A stretch of 64,000 nt of DNA from JACKHO01 sp041398745 (lineage in GTDB: Bacteria; Planctomycetota; Planctomycetia; Planctomycetales; Planctomycetaceae), in contig JAWKUB010000004.1 of assembly GCA_041398745.1 (NCBI GenBank), positions 62,001 through 126,000 of the forward strand, read 5' to 3'. The position numbers were made by a program, and so were the translations under genes. The notes under the pieces are model-generated. The model searched no databases, had not been told where the DNA came from, and saw only the letters and a program-made list of their open reading frames with translations. Positions 35,547 to 45,466 of the stretch are shown here, one piece after another (the stretch's first letter is position 1; every line of letters starts with the position of its first letter).

Positions 35547-36056
35547 CTACGTCGACTTCGTCACGGTGAGGGTGAAGGTTGTCTCCAGCGGGCCATCAGC
35601 CTTGGGGTGGCGCAACCCGGGTTGTTGGGATTAGTGAGCATGTCTGCTTACGGTGACCTGATGTAAATCGGGTGGAATTTCGTTCCCAACTGTGCAGGTG
35701 ATCCAAGGTTTACCTGTTCTATGAGCTGGCCGGCGATGGAACGTTTTTCCAAATCCTTGAAGCCGTGGCAACAAGGCATGCTCATCCAGAGTCCGGACTC
35801 GATTTTTTGTTTTGAGTACGAATGACATGATGTTGAGCTGAGTGACGATTCGGAGATTTCGCCATCGCCGGAGCGTCTATCACGCCACCGTATTTCGCGG
35901 CAACACCGATGATCGGTGAGTGTGTCTGTTGAACAGGTTCGATGAATCTGCAGCCCCCTGCGGCTGCGCCCCGATTGCTGTCTGGCCACGCACGGTTCAA
36001 AAAAGCTCGTTGGCTGTTCATCACAGACTCCTGGCAATCCGCTGCCGGGTTGTGAT
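35547..36056. other. Gene-free region, possible remnant
   Basis: Frames cross this stretch on both strands (for example 35648-36112 minus) but none has recognisable domains or good start signals. A CAGCCCCCTGCGGCTG palindrome lies at about 35949-35964. It could be decayed coding DNA. I cannot identify the source. Confidence 0.3.
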
Positions 36057-37043
36057 CTACTTATTTCCATTTCGCTCCGACGCGCGCCGGAGTGATTCAA
36101 CATGATAGTCAAACCAAATAGGCCGCAGGCGGGCGATCATTTCGGTTTTCTTGTGGGCCAAGCCTTCCAGTTCGATGTAAGTGTGGTCAACTCCCGCTTC
36201 CAGTAGTGCCATGTGGAATTCGCGGACCGTAGGCAAATGGCCGCCGTCTTTGGTGCCGCAGGCAATTTGAATTCGCAGGCCCTGTTTGATCGGCTTAAGG
36301 TTCTTTTGCAGCAGTTCGAAGACGTCATTGTTGACGTAGTTCTCGCGGTCAGGACCGAGGAGTGAGTTGGGATACGTCTCCGGCTGGGTGGGATCATACA
36401 ACGTGGCAATGCGGGGGACGTTGCCTGCCTGGCAGAACAGCGAACAGAACATGTCGGGGTACTTCAGGGCCAGTCGGGTTGATCCCCGTCCCCCCATTGA
36501 GAACCCTTCAATGCACCGGCCAGAACCGTCCGCAATGGTGCGATAAGTTGCGTCGATGTGCGGGATGAGTTCTTTGATGAACATGGTCTCAACGCGGAAT
36601 TTGGGGTCAACCGCGGAATCTTTGTAAAATGTGTTATGGCCGCCGTTCGGCATGACCATCATCATGGGTGGCCAACGTCCCGCCACAATTCCCTCGTGCA
36701 GCACCTCCGCATCGAGCAGGCATTTCCATTCGTTTCCACCGTTACCGTGCAGTGTGTAAATGACTGGATAGCGGCGGTTCGGCTCCTGTTCGTAATTCGG
36801 CGGAAGATAAACACAGAACCCTATGTCCTCGCCGATGGCATCGCTGTGAAACGTCTGGTGCGTTACTCCCTCGGGAAGAACAGCTCCCGCCGGTTGCGGA
36901 TTCACCCACACCGCTTCCGGAGGATTCCCCTCACGTAAATGTGCTTCCTTGTATCCCTCCGGAGCTATCAACTGCGCTGACACCACAGAACAACTGTCCC
37001 ACCAGGCAACGACCAAAACACAAACGCCCCAAGACCATCGCAC
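36057..37043 (-). CDS. Exported esterase, alpha/beta hydrolase (esterase D/feruloyl-esterase-like)
   Basis: This 328-residue protein has a signal peptide ending near SVVSAQ. The esterase D/PHB-depolymerase-like domain has VYLPPNYEQEPNRRYPVIYT, LHGNGGNEW, the nucleophile Ser182 in GFSMGG, and a late catalytic His in LEGLAHKKTEM. It likely cleaves carboxylic esters, such as those on plant or algal polysaccharides. The exact substrate is not readable. It runs the same way as the FecR/sigma pair but with a 241-base gap. Confidence 0.9.
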   Translation of the reverse strand: MRWSWGVCVLVVAWWDSCSVVSAQLIAPEGYKEAHLREGNPPEAVWVNPQPAGAVLPEGVTHQTFHSDAIGEDIGFCVYLPPNYEQEPNRRYPVIYTLHGNGGNEWKCLLDAEVLHEGIVAGRWPPMMMVMPNGGHNTFYKDSAVDPKFRVETMFIKELIPHIDATYRTIADGSGRCIEGFSMGGRGSTRLALKYPDMFCSLFCQAGNVPRIATLYDPTQPETYPNSLLGPDRENYVNNDVFELLQKNLKPIKQGLRIQIACGTKDGGHLPTVREFHMALLEAGVDHTYIELEGLAHKKTEMIARLRPIWFDYHVESLRRASERNGNK

Positions 37044-37158
37044 GATGTTTACCTCATTGATGTGAAATCACGAACACGCGGAGCCAGATTGAAGACTCCG
37101 CTGTGAGTTGTGAAGAGTTTGACGTTCCGACCAGTTGCAATCAATTGTCGCGTCAGTT

Positions 37159-37180
37159 GAGACGGACGAGGACGTCCGTC
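37159..37180. repeat. Hairpin family E
   Basis: AGACGGAC and GTCCGTCT form perfect 8-base arms around GAGGAC. It lies upstream of the esterase start in the same gap as the longer palindrome at 37203-37255. Confidence 0.65.
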
Positions 37181-37202
37181 TTACGAGTGCTGAGGCAGCG
37201 TC

Positions 37203-37255
37203 CAGGTAAGCGAACAAGCCATGCCCAAACGAAGTTTGGGCATGGCTTCTACCTG
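37203..37255. repeat. Long perfect palindrome, family D
   Basis: Perfect 15-base arms AAGCCATGCCCAAAC (37216-37230) and its complement (37234-37248) enclose GAA. Outer arms CAGGTA (37203-37208) and TACCTG (37250-37255) add a second level. It has no T-run, and lies between the FecR gene stop and the esterase start. Confidence 0.85.
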
Positions 37256-37284
37256 TGAACTGCGGCAACTGTTCGCCAGTATCC

Positions 37285-38577
37285 TTAGTCAGCTTCGACT
37301 GTAATCACTTCGAGGCTGGCCACTTCCAGTCCTGCATCGGTGGCGTAGGAGGTCAGATAAATGGTGGCCGCAACGCTTCCTGGTTTGAATGGCATTCCCG
37401 TCCGACGCATTGGTTGAAAACTTCCAATGGGAATTGTCGCGGTGCGCCAGCCATCTGTGTCCGGTTGCAGTTGTTCCTGGACGAGATAGGCCTGGAAATT
37501 TCCGGTGAAGTCCCATGTTGGCGAGTGTGTCGAGATAAACACACCAATATTCAATGGCATGTCGATGCGATAGCGAACTCGAATGGCCGACTTTTCGTTG
37601 AGTGTGACGAGTCCGGGAAAATCGTTGTGGGCTCCGGCGTGGTAGTGCGTTTCTTTGACCTTGAAGTCCTTGAGAAACACTTCTTCAGAACCGGCTTTCA
37701 GTATTCCGCCGTCCGTCCATTCGCCGTACCACTTGAGTTTACCTTCCCGTTTGGGCGAGGCAGTCCACGTTGCCGGCAGTGCTTCGACAGGCTTGGCGTG
37801 CAGCGGCTTTCCAGCAACGACTTCCGTATTCACCTGCTGATTCTGTGCAACCTGCATTGTCTGATTATCGGAAAGTCGCCGAAGTTGGACCGTGCCTCGA
37901 TTCACACGCAGCAACGTGTCTGATTCCTCAGCATCGACGATGAACGACGTGCCTTGTGCTACGGCTTCAGCAGTTGGCGTACGCAGGATGAGCGGATTTT
38001 GCTTGGCATCCGACGTCACATTCGCAGCCAATGTTCCGTGGTTGAGTAGCAATTGCTTTCCCCCGCCGGTTCCAAACGTCACTTCTGATCCGCCTGCCGC
38101 CAGGACGCTGCTGCCATCGGCGTAGGTGAACTTCGCACGCGTTCCATCACCGCCGACTTGAAGCCGAGCGGTTGTAAATGTCTCGCCTGCGCTCAATCCA
38201 CTTTCGCTGCCGTTGTCTGTTTGCAGTACGACTTGGGCGCTACCGCCTTCAAATGTGACGACCGAAGCATTGTTCTCGCGGGGGAACATGAACCAGCAAA
38301 CTGCAACCATGAGGCTGGCCGCCAGAATCCACTTGGTCCATCGACCCGACTGTGATACAGGCTTGCGAGGGGGCGGCGGATTCGTCTGTGGAACCGGAGC
38401 ATGCGGAATGTTCATCGATTTGACGACCTTCCGCAGTTGTTCGTTCCTGGCAATGACCTTCACAAATTCTTCAAGATGTGCGGGATCGGATTCCAGCCAG
38501 GTTTGCAGTTCCGCAACCTCCTGATCGGACAGCGCGTCATCCAGATAGTTGGTAATCAATTCCGTACTTCGATTCAT
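37285..38577 (-). CDS. FecR-type anti-sigma protein with C-terminal beta domain
   Basis: This 430-residue protein overlaps the sigma gene by 4 nt. The N-terminus (NYLDDALSDQEVAELQTWLE) is the helical anti-sigma part. One TM helix lies near 83-100 (WILAASLMVAVCWFMFP). A FecR domain follows at about 125-245 with FTYADGSSVLAAGGSEVTF and LRTPTAEAVAQGTSFIVDAE. The C-terminal half is a jelly-roll-like domain with WTASPKREGKLKWYGEW, maybe carbohydrate-binding. This layout is typical of planctomycete and verrucomicrobial ECF regulators. It probably controls the paired sigma factor in response to a surface ligand. Confidence 0.9.
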   Translation of the reverse strand: MNRSTELITNYLDDALSDQEVAELQTWLESDPAHLEEFVKVIARNEQLRKVVKSMNIPHAPVPQTNPPPPRKPVSQSGRWTKWILAASLMVAVCWFMFPRENNASVVTFEGGSAQVVLQTDNGSESGLSAGETFTTARLQVGGDGTRAKFTYADGSSVLAAGGSEVTFGTGGGKQLLLNHGTLAANVTSDAKQNPLILRTPTAEAVAQGTSFIVDAEESDTLLRVNRGTVQLRRLSDNQTMQVAQNQQVNTEVVAGKPLHAKPVEALPATWTASPKREGKLKWYGEWTDGGILKAGSEEVFLKDFKVKETHYHAGAHNDFPGLVTLNEKSAIRVRYRIDMPLNIGVFISTHSPTWDFTGNFQAYLVQEQLQPDTDGWRTATIPIGSFQPMRRTGMPFKPGSVAATIYLTSYATDAGLEVASLEVITVEAD

Positions 38578-39104
38578 GTTTCTCTTCCCAGGGTTTGGAG
38601 ATGGCGGTTGACACAGTCCATCAACTGACGCCGAATTCTCATCAAAGCAACACGCACCGCCCCCGCTGTTGACCGCAATGAGTCCGCGACATGCTGCACT
38701 TCCATTTCCTGGAAGTAACGCAGTTGGACCATTTCACGTGCTTTGGGGGCCAGTTTTTCGACGCACTCACGCAAGGCCAGTTCTTCGGTCTGGACTTCGG
38801 TGGAAACGCCCGGCCACATTTCTGTGAGCGAGTCGACCATGACGTCCGTAAAGACAACCCGATTGCGTGCTGAGTCGCGGAAGTGGGCGAGAATTTCAAA
38901 CTTCGCGAAGCCGAGTGCCCAGGGAAGAAACTCCTGGTCAGCGTTCCACGAATCAAATTTTCGCAGAAGAACAATTGCCGTGTTCTGAACAATGTCCCGC
39001 GCCACATGCGGGTCACGCACAATGCCACGGACGTAGGCGGCCACGGTCGATTGGACACTCGTCCAATGCTGCGTGAAATCCACCTTCTGTTCGTTGTCCA
39101 GCAT
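38574..39104 (-). CDS. ECF RNA polymerase sigma factor (Rhodopirellula/Verrucomicrobium type)
   Basis: This 176-residue protein has region 2 (VARDIVQNTAIVLLRKFDSW, LPWALGFAKFEILAHFRDSA) and region 4 (LAPKAREMVQLRYFQEMEVQ, then a helix-turn-helix with STAGAVRVALMRIRRQL). It is upstream of and translationally coupled to the FecR-type gene. Such pairs redirect transcription to local or distant target genes. No target operon can be assigned from the window. Confidence 0.93.
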   Translation of the reverse strand: MLDNEQKVDFTQHWTSVQSTVAAYVRGIVRDPHVARDIVQNTAIVLLRKFDSWNADQEFLPWALGFAKFEILAHFRDSARNRVVFTDVMVDSLTEMWPGVSTEVQTEELALRECVEKLAPKAREMVQLRYFQEMEVQHVADSLRSTAGAVRVALMRIRRQLMDCVNRHLQTLGRET

Positions 39105-39511
39105 TTGTTCCTCCGATGTATCTCTCCGTCAAAGCATCGAAGTGTTACACAATTCTGGAGAATTCATGTTGGCGGGAAGTGAGCAACGATCAGTCTGAGA
39201 TCCAGTGTGAGCCAGAGCCAATGTCAATTCAGGGTGACAGCCATACTGGCAAGATCCACCGTGACCTCTCCAACAGATGCTTACCTAATGCCGCACCAGA
39301 GGGAAGCATATTGAGCTTTGGGAACTATAGGAACTGCGAGTGGTGCGGTCGTTGAACGTCGCCTAGACTTCTCTACTCCAATAGAAGCGGAGAATTCCCT
39401 CTGCTTGACGCTGATTCTTGCAACAATTCGACGGAAGCAGGACGAGGGAGTGGCCGAATCCACGACATCGCCCACAAGACGTGACATTGCCAACTGGAAC
39501 GGAAACACCTC
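39105..39511. other. Intergenic region before a membrane-protein gene
   Basis: These 407 bases separate the divergent starts of the sigma factor (-) and the 39512 gene (+). It must contain the sigma-factor promoter. I saw no RNA gene or repeat. Confidence 0.35.
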
Positions 39512-40333
39512 ATGAAAGCCCTGCAGACGTTTTGTGGAATGGTCACTCTCATTCTGCCGATTCTGCTCACCGGAACTGAACAGACTATTCCACTGCAACT
39601 ATTGTATGTCGTCGGCGGTTGGCTAGTCACGATCTTCGCCAGCGAAATGATGATCAAGGTGGCAAAAAGCAACGACCCGTCCGCTTCCCCTTTGCTTCCT
39701 CGCGTGTTGGGCGGTGGAGTGGCTGGTGTAATTCTCGCCCTAGGATTCTGGTGCCTCTGGCACCTCGACAAAGATCCGCTGTTTCTACTGGTCTTGGTCA
39801 TGCCCATTGGATTCATCAATGGTGGAGTCAATGCGGCCGCGCTCTACGAACAGACCGGCGGAGATGCTATCCACCGTCCACCTGCCAGGCCTCGGGAAAG
39901 CCCTTCTCCAAATTCTGTACCTCCCGCCGTAAATGATGCATTGCAGAATGTGCTCGATACATTGGAAGAAATTGCGGAAAGACCAGTCGAAGGCGATACA
40001 TCAACTGAGCAATTAGATCCGCTCGAAGCACCAGCGAATACCGAGGAAAACCTTGTCAGTGAATTTGCATTCATGGACAACCGACAGGAACGTCTGCAGG
40101 GACTGATCGACCGCTCCCGTCGAACCCAAGAAAACCGCGAGACCACCTTGCGGTTGATCAAGACAGGAGCACTCCTGGCCATTGCCGGGATGCTGATTCT
40201 CGGCGGAATTGGCGTACTCCTGGAAAAAAATGTCCTGCCGTTTGCGATTGCCAGTACTTGGTTTTTCCGGGGAGCATTTTTCTGCATGATCAGTGCAGTG
40301 GTATTGGCGAGCAGCAAGCTGTTTATTGAATAG
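39512..40333 (+). CDS. Multi-pass membrane protein, unknown
   Basis: This 273-residue protein has hydrophobic helices at about 5-25, 28-47, 68-88 and 92-110, then a soluble Pro/Glu-rich loop (about 120-205) with a coiled segment (DALQNVLDTLEEIAERP). Two more helices lie near 218-240 and 247-270. The motif NRQERLQGLIDRSRRTQENR precedes the last helices. I recognise no transporter or enzyme family. It stands alone, so function cannot be inferred from context. Confidence 0.75.
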   Translation: MKALQTFCGMVTLILPILLTGTEQTIPLQLLYVVGGWLVTIFASEMMIKVAKSNDPSASPLLPRVLGGGVAGVILALGFWCLWHLDKDPLFLLVLVMPIGFINGGVNAAALYEQTGGDAIHRPPARPRESPSPNSVPPAVNDALQNVLDTLEEIAERPVEGDTSTEQLDPLEAPANTEENLVSEFAFMDNRQERLQGLIDRSRRTQENRETTLRLIKTGALLAIAGMLILGGIGVLLEKNVLPFAIASTWFFRGAFFCMISAVVLASSKLFIE

Positions 40334-40392
40334 TGACGAAGACTAGTAGGTAGGTTGAGCGGTGGAACGATAAGCTCTACGTCACCGACAAA

Positions 40393-40728
40393 TCAAATTT
40401 GTTGAGAGTCGTTCAGTCCGGTATCCCACAGCACGTTGCACGTCGGGCAATGCAGCAGCACGCGGTCGTCGCCTGGCTCACCTTCGTGCTGCTGGAGTCG
40501 ACCGGAACATCCAGGGCAGCAGGCCCGCGACGTCACGAGGTAACACTTGTACGCACCGTACAGCAGGAATCCGAGTCCGGCGAAGATGTTCCACGGGAAG
40601 AGAATCGGGAACACATAATGTCCGACGAACCCTACGAGGAAGAACAGGATTCCATAAACACAGAAGTACCAGAGCCAGGCCCGGTACCAGCGCTTGTCGG
40701 ATTTGATTCTTACTCGTGGTGCTTGCAT
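40393..40728 (-). CDS. Small membrane protein with C-terminal zinc ribbon
   Basis: This 111-residue protein has two TM helices (WLWYFCVYGILFFLVGFVG and FPWNIFAGLGFLLYGAYKCY). The C-terminal CCPGC and HCPTC pair is a zinc ribbon. A plus-strand frame over the same bases lacks such features, so the minus strand is chosen. Function unknown. It converges on the 39512 gene. Confidence 0.75.
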   Translation of the reverse strand: MQAPRVRIKSDKRWYRAWLWYFCVYGILFFLVGFVGHYVFPILFPWNIFAGLGFLLYGAYKCYLVTSRACCPGCSGRLQQHEGEPGDDRVLLHCPTCNVLWDTGLNDSQQI

Positions 40729-40901
40729 GTTGAGTGGGATTAGCGGCTGTTTTCAAACTTGCAATGGAAAAGCGTGTCTGTCGTTGTGTATCCTTACGCT
40801 GTTCGGGGTGAGAACGGGTTGGCCACGGTAACAGGAGTCGAGCGAGGGTGTGAGTTCTTCCAGTCTCGCCTATTAATGTCGATTTGAATCTGGAGAATCG
40901 A

Positions 40902-41594
40902 ATGCGTGCGATCATTGTTGTGTTGTCAATCATCTCAACATTCGTAATGACGGCTCAAGGCGACGACATTATCGTTGAAGCGCCCGGAGGAATACCTCAG
41001 GAAGTCCAGCAGGCAATTCAGGCTAAGTATTTGGATCGGCCGGAAATACAATTCCACTTCACAAACCAAGAGACGCGGGCTCGTGCGTCCAACCAGGTGC
41101 TGAGAATAGCGTTTGCCGGTTCGGTGTCAGTGGAATCTGGCGAGAATTCGGTCACTGTGACCGACTCAAACGACTCAATTCTGTTCAGCGAAAGTTTTAC
41201 GAAGTTTGGTTTGAAGCAATTCAGTAAATGGCTCGAAAACGGCATTGGCAAGAAATCAGCTTTGCAAGCGCGGCTGACCATAAAAATTGTGCCTGTGCTG
41301 GAGTTTCGAGAGAGAATACAAGACACACTCCAGGTTGTCGATTTGCTTCACCGAGGCCTTCCCAGGTCCGATAACGGACTCATCGTGCAACTCGTCACCC
41401 CCCCTGGTTCGCCCTTGGTTACTGGTGTTGATCGATACGTTACGATCAGCGTGGAACCGACGGACAAGTCGCAGATCTGTCATGTGAAGGTCCTCGATGC
41501 CAATCGAAAGATTATTTCTCAATTTGACCTCGACGCCGCCAGCAAACGTAAGTCATTCCACGCCGATTTATTGAGCCAACTGTTCGAGGCGTAA
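40902..41594 (+). pseudogene. N-terminal fragment of exported protein interrupted by IS66
   Basis: This is the first 230 residues of a larger protein. The start at 40902 gives a signal peptide (RAIIVVLSIISTFVMTAQG). The reading ends LLSQLFEA then TAA, but that stop lies inside the left end of the insertion element at 41591. Skipping the element and one target duplication joins this frame to 43065 without a shift. The fragment itself shows no family signature. It may still be expressed as a truncated exported protein. Confidence 0.85.
41582..41590. repeat. Target-site duplication, left copy
   Basis: GTTCGAGGC abuts the left end of the IS element and recurs exactly at 43056-43064. IS66 elements usually give 8 bp; the ninth base is ambiguous with the element tip. 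Confidence 0.9.
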
Positions 41595-43055
41595 CCGTTC
41601 ACACCTCGGTGAGGAGTGAGGGGGTTGGTTGGTCTTGGAAGTGTGCTTTGAGTGCTGTGGTCAGGTAGGTGAAGGCGTCTCGCTGTTGTTGGTGGCAGGT
41701 GGCGATGACGCTTAAAAGTGTTTCTACGAATCGGCTGCCCTGTTCGCTCTGTGTGCCGAACGACAGCTTGCGCCAGATGACTGCGGGGCGCAACGCCCGT
41801 TCCGCCGCGTTGTTCGTCGGCTCCACCCCACAACTTCCAGGAACGTCCACAGCCACTCGCGATGCGTGAAGAGTTCCCGGCACATGCCATGGGCCGCAGT
41901 GCCATGACCGCGCAGCAACAGAGCGTTCACCTCGCGGCGAACCGGTGCGAGCAAACGCTGCATTTCGCGATGCGTGAGCGTCCCGTCCCGGCACCGCGAC
42001 CAGTGACGAAACAGTTTCTGAATCGGTCGCATCAGGTCGTGTCCCAGACGCTTCAATTGCAAATCGGGATGATCGATCAGAGTCTCGACATCCCGTTTCA
42101 GATGTGCCCAACACCACTGAAGTCTTCCGAGTTGCCAGTACATCTTCGCCCGGTCGCAGTGCATGACGCCGCCGTAGGCCGCGTCGAACAGGTCGGTGAG
42201 GATCGTCGCGGCCCGCGAGGTTCTCACGGCAAACACCGTGAACCGTCGGGCCACGAAGGTCCACAGCCAGGCCCTTCGGAGGCCTGTTTCGTCGGCGATT
42301 CGTCACCGTAGAGAACCGGTTCTCGCGGCAAGCGCGGCGGCGAGATCATCGTACGCTGCACGCGTGGCTTGTGTGGCGATTTGCTGATGTTTGACCGTGA
42401 GTGCCGCCGAGCAAGGAATGTTCAACACCATGGAGACAAACTGGGCCGTGCGGCGTTTGCTCTGTCGAAAGCAGGCCATGAGCAGCGCCACAAAGGCAAT
42501 CAACCGTGGACCAGACTGGTCGCGCGGCACGCCCGCTGGCAGTTGTCCACAAGTTGATGTCCCGCAGGCCGTGCAGGCGAGGCGGTGCCGCTGGTACTCG
42601 GTGATCAGCGGCTTGATCTCGGGGAGTTCCCACACCTGATGACGGAGTGGCGTGGGATCCCGCCCCGCGAGCGCGGTTCCACAGCGACGGCAGGATCGTG
42701 GCTGACAGGTGACGACCTCGGTGCATCGCTCCAGCGGGACGAGCCGCCCGCTCCACTTTGTTGTGTCCTTGTTGTCCACCCCGTTTTCGCTTGACTTCGA
42801 CGCGCCGCGCGGCGGCTTGGCATGCGGATGCTGGGCAGAAGGGGGCAGCGAAGAGTTCTCCGGTGTCTTCTTCAGAGCGGCGAGTTCTGCCCGCAACTCC
42901 GCGATTTGTGCCAGCAACAGCCGAATGATCGCCTGGGCCTCAGGCGGCTGACGTGCAATCAGTTCTTCGGTAATCTCCAGCGACATGCGGAACATATCGC
43001 TGATCTCGCCAATTCAGAAAACCCCATTTTCCAATACCAACCCGTGAACGGTTAC
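41591..43055 (-). mobile_element. IS66-family insertion sequence (single-ORF type), decayed
   Basis: The element is 1465 bp with 12-base terminal inverted repeats, GTAACCGTTCAC at 41591-41602 and GTGAACGGTTAC at 43044-43055. It carries one transposase (TnpC) frame on the minus strand and no tnpA or tnpB, as in the ISBst12-like branch of IS66. It inserted into a large exported-protein gene. Perfect flanking duplications suggest a fairly recent insertion, although the transposase has frame breaks. Confidence 0.93.
41599..42995 (-). pseudogene. tnpC: IS66-type transposase (TnpC), frameshifted
   Basis: A normal TnpC of about 465 residues is spread over several frames. 42995-42303 encodes the leucine-zipper start and Cys-rich zinc-finger part (CRRCGTAL, LACTACGTST). 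A TGA at 42305-42303 breaks it. A neighbouring frame reads REPVLYGDESPTKQ at about 42330-42290, and the original frame resumes with AWLWTFVARRFTVF and LQWCWAHLKRD. Near 41835 the frame shifts again to GVEPTNNAAERALRP and the usual IS66 end. At least two or three indels are needed, so it should be inactive unless they are sequence errors. Confidence 0.88.
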
Positions 43056-43064
43056 GTTCGAGGC
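43056..43064. repeat. Target-site duplication, right copy
   Basis: This is an exact GTTCGAGGC copy next to the right IS end. Reading from it, GAG GCA CTT GGT continues the host gene frame. Confidence 0.9.
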
Positions 43065-45303
43065 ACTTGGTGAAACTCATCGAGTCAAACGCAACGCTGT
43101 AGATGAAGTTTACAATCGCAAACTCACGCTCAATGGGAAAAGCGATTTTCGACTGGCGGTCGATTCGGCGCCCCCAACCGATTCATTTCAGATCGAGTTA
43201 ACCAAAGAACAACGGCAAATGGTGGCCCAGAAAGACTGGGAAGCAGTCGCGAAGCAAATGGAAAGTTGGGAAACGGAGTTCCGCTCACTCATGCGCATCC
43301 CCGCCCGGAACGTGGAGCATTTCCGGCTTTTGTCGTCGATTGTTCTGAGACGGTCTGCTTTGCGCAAATTGGCCGCGGAACACGTACCACCGTCCGCGGA
43401 GGCGTTGCAGATGATTTCCACACGAATTGACTTGGAAATGCAACTGTCTCCGGTAATTCGAATGTGGCAGGATGATGCCGTCAGGCAGAACTATCATGAG
43501 GCACTTGTTTCGCTCAATGTGCCTGCTTGTCAGCAGTTGGCCTCAAAGTGGCACGAAGTCGTCACTGAGTCGCCCGAAGAACACTTTGCCGAGTATTCGC
43601 GCCGCGTTTCAGAATTGACGCATCTTCTGGTGCATCAATTGCGAAATGACAACTATGTCGATCCACAAGCAGCGAAACTCGCAGCGAACATTTGGATTCA
43701 ATGGATTGACGAGTTTGAGAAACTGGAAGAGAGCGAGAAGTATTGGTTCAATGCGTCAGGGGCACTGAATGTCGCTTATTCAACGCCCACGTTTGTTGAA
43801 TCTGATCGCGTCTACCTCGATCCAGTCTGGGATCGATTGGAAAAAAGTGGTGATCCCTTTCTGTCTTTGCTCAGGCAGTATTCACAAATTCGGTCGACCA
43901 TGCCGCCTTTCAATGGAGTCACTGAAGCTGACACGGAGCGATTACGTAAGGTTTACGATGACATGTACAAGCTCGGCACGCTGCGCTACGCTGAAAGTGC
44001 CCGAGCTGTCGCATCACTAAAGCAGAGTCTAGTTAACCATACCACCCATATCCCGGGGCAGGCCCTTGCGGAAGCCCGTCTCGAGATTGCAGAAAAGTAT
44101 GCTGCCACCGGGTTCTTCGATGAGGGACAAATTGTTTCGCTACTCCGCCCTTGGGATGATGCGTCGGCGAAACGCTGCATTGAAGTTTTTCGAAAAGCAC
44201 AATCCAAATACCCGCGAATCAATGTTGATTTCCGGATCTCCCAATGGACGAAAGAGTTTCCAGGACTACGCACGCCATCTCAAGACAGTTTCCTGGGGCA
44301 AATGCGTGAAGTCCTGGACATTAAAGACCAGGGGAACTGGACCAAACTGCACGATTTCCATCGCGTTCCAGGCATCGACGATGCTGTGTTTGGCCTGCTG
44401 AGTAATTACCAGAATGCTCCCAAATGTCGATTACTGCGTGTGAATCTGATTTCTGGTGAAACGACGGAACTGAGCTGCTGGCAGTCGGATGTGCCCGTCA
44501 TTTGTTGCTCGGAAAACGCCCTCTATGCGGCAACACGTGGGGAATTGAAGCGATTCGATCCCAATGGGAATGGCCCTGGAGAATTCGTCCCATTGCTGTT
44601 GAACACTTCCCCCACAGCAATGGTTGCGGTTGGCGACACGGTGTTTCTCGGTACGGAGCAGGGACGTGTTTATGAGGTGTCGCTTCGGGGGCAATCACGG
44701 AGTGAGATTATCGGGCCATCCACCGAATTACGGTTAGCGGACTCAGAGAGCCAGAGGCTCGAGGTTTCCACTCTCTTGTACGACGAACCAAGAAATCGAC
44801 TGCTGATCGTCTCCGCTGATCGCGGAGTTAGTGAATCTCCGGCCAACGGCGTATTCTCGTACGATCTCAAAACCCACGTACTGCAACGGCTATTTGGCTT
44901 TGGGCGTATTCAGGGCTTGGGCGTCACCGCCCAATTTGATGGCGACATTCTCGAAGTCGTCAATACCTGGATTCTCCGGTACAACCTGAAGACTGGCGAG
45001 TATTCTCTCATTGCAAACTACGACGTCGGCGAATTCACCCCTACGGTGAAGCAGTTCGTCGGGTTCGCGCATCATCCTCTGCTTGTGGGGAACACGTATT
45101 GGTCGATGAGCGGAACAGCTTTGCACTCAATGCCCATTTCGGGAGGTAGTGGCAAGGACTGGCCAACGTTGGTGGAACAGCGGCGAGTCATTTCGAACGG
45201 CCGACCCAGATTCTTCGACTTAATTCCCTTGAGCCCCTCGACGGTGTTGATTCGCAGTTCTCAACAACTGATTGTAACCAAGCTGCCCACGGAGAATCCG
45301 TAG
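43065..45303 (+). pseudogene. C-terminal fragment of the interrupted exported protein
   Basis: This part encodes about 745 residues in the same frame as the 40902 fragment once the IS is removed. An internal ATG at 43219 could start a 694-residue product, but no export signal would remain. The first half is helical (QMVAQKDWEAVAKQMESWET). The second half from about 44440 looks like a beta-propeller: DTVFLGTEQGRVYEVSLRGQ, NRLLIVSADRG and LKTGEYSLIAN repeats. The intact gene would have encoded 975 residues with a signal peptide. Function unknown. Confidence 0.85.
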
Positions 45304-45466
45304 CAATCTTGGCAAATCACTCAGTCCAACCACGCCAAATACCCCTTCAAAACTCGAATCGCCGTTGCCGGGGGGGGATTTGGCCGATAAGCTATTTGGA
45401 TGCATCCGCCCCGGTTGATGTGAAGGAATGCTGCCCGCCGCCCAAGTCCTGCCTGTGTGACGCACC

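Noticed and set aside
35648..36112. 154-codon minus-strand frame near the esterase gene
   Set aside because: Overlaps the esterase end and has no recognisable motif; kept only as possible remnant DNA.
40399..40743. 114-codon plus-strand frame
   Set aside because: The opposite strand encodes two TM helices and a zinc ribbon, which is the better gene.
43219..45303. Independent 694-residue gene starting at 43219
   Set aside because: The frame continues upstream through the IS target site into the 40902 gene, so this is the tail of an interrupted gene.
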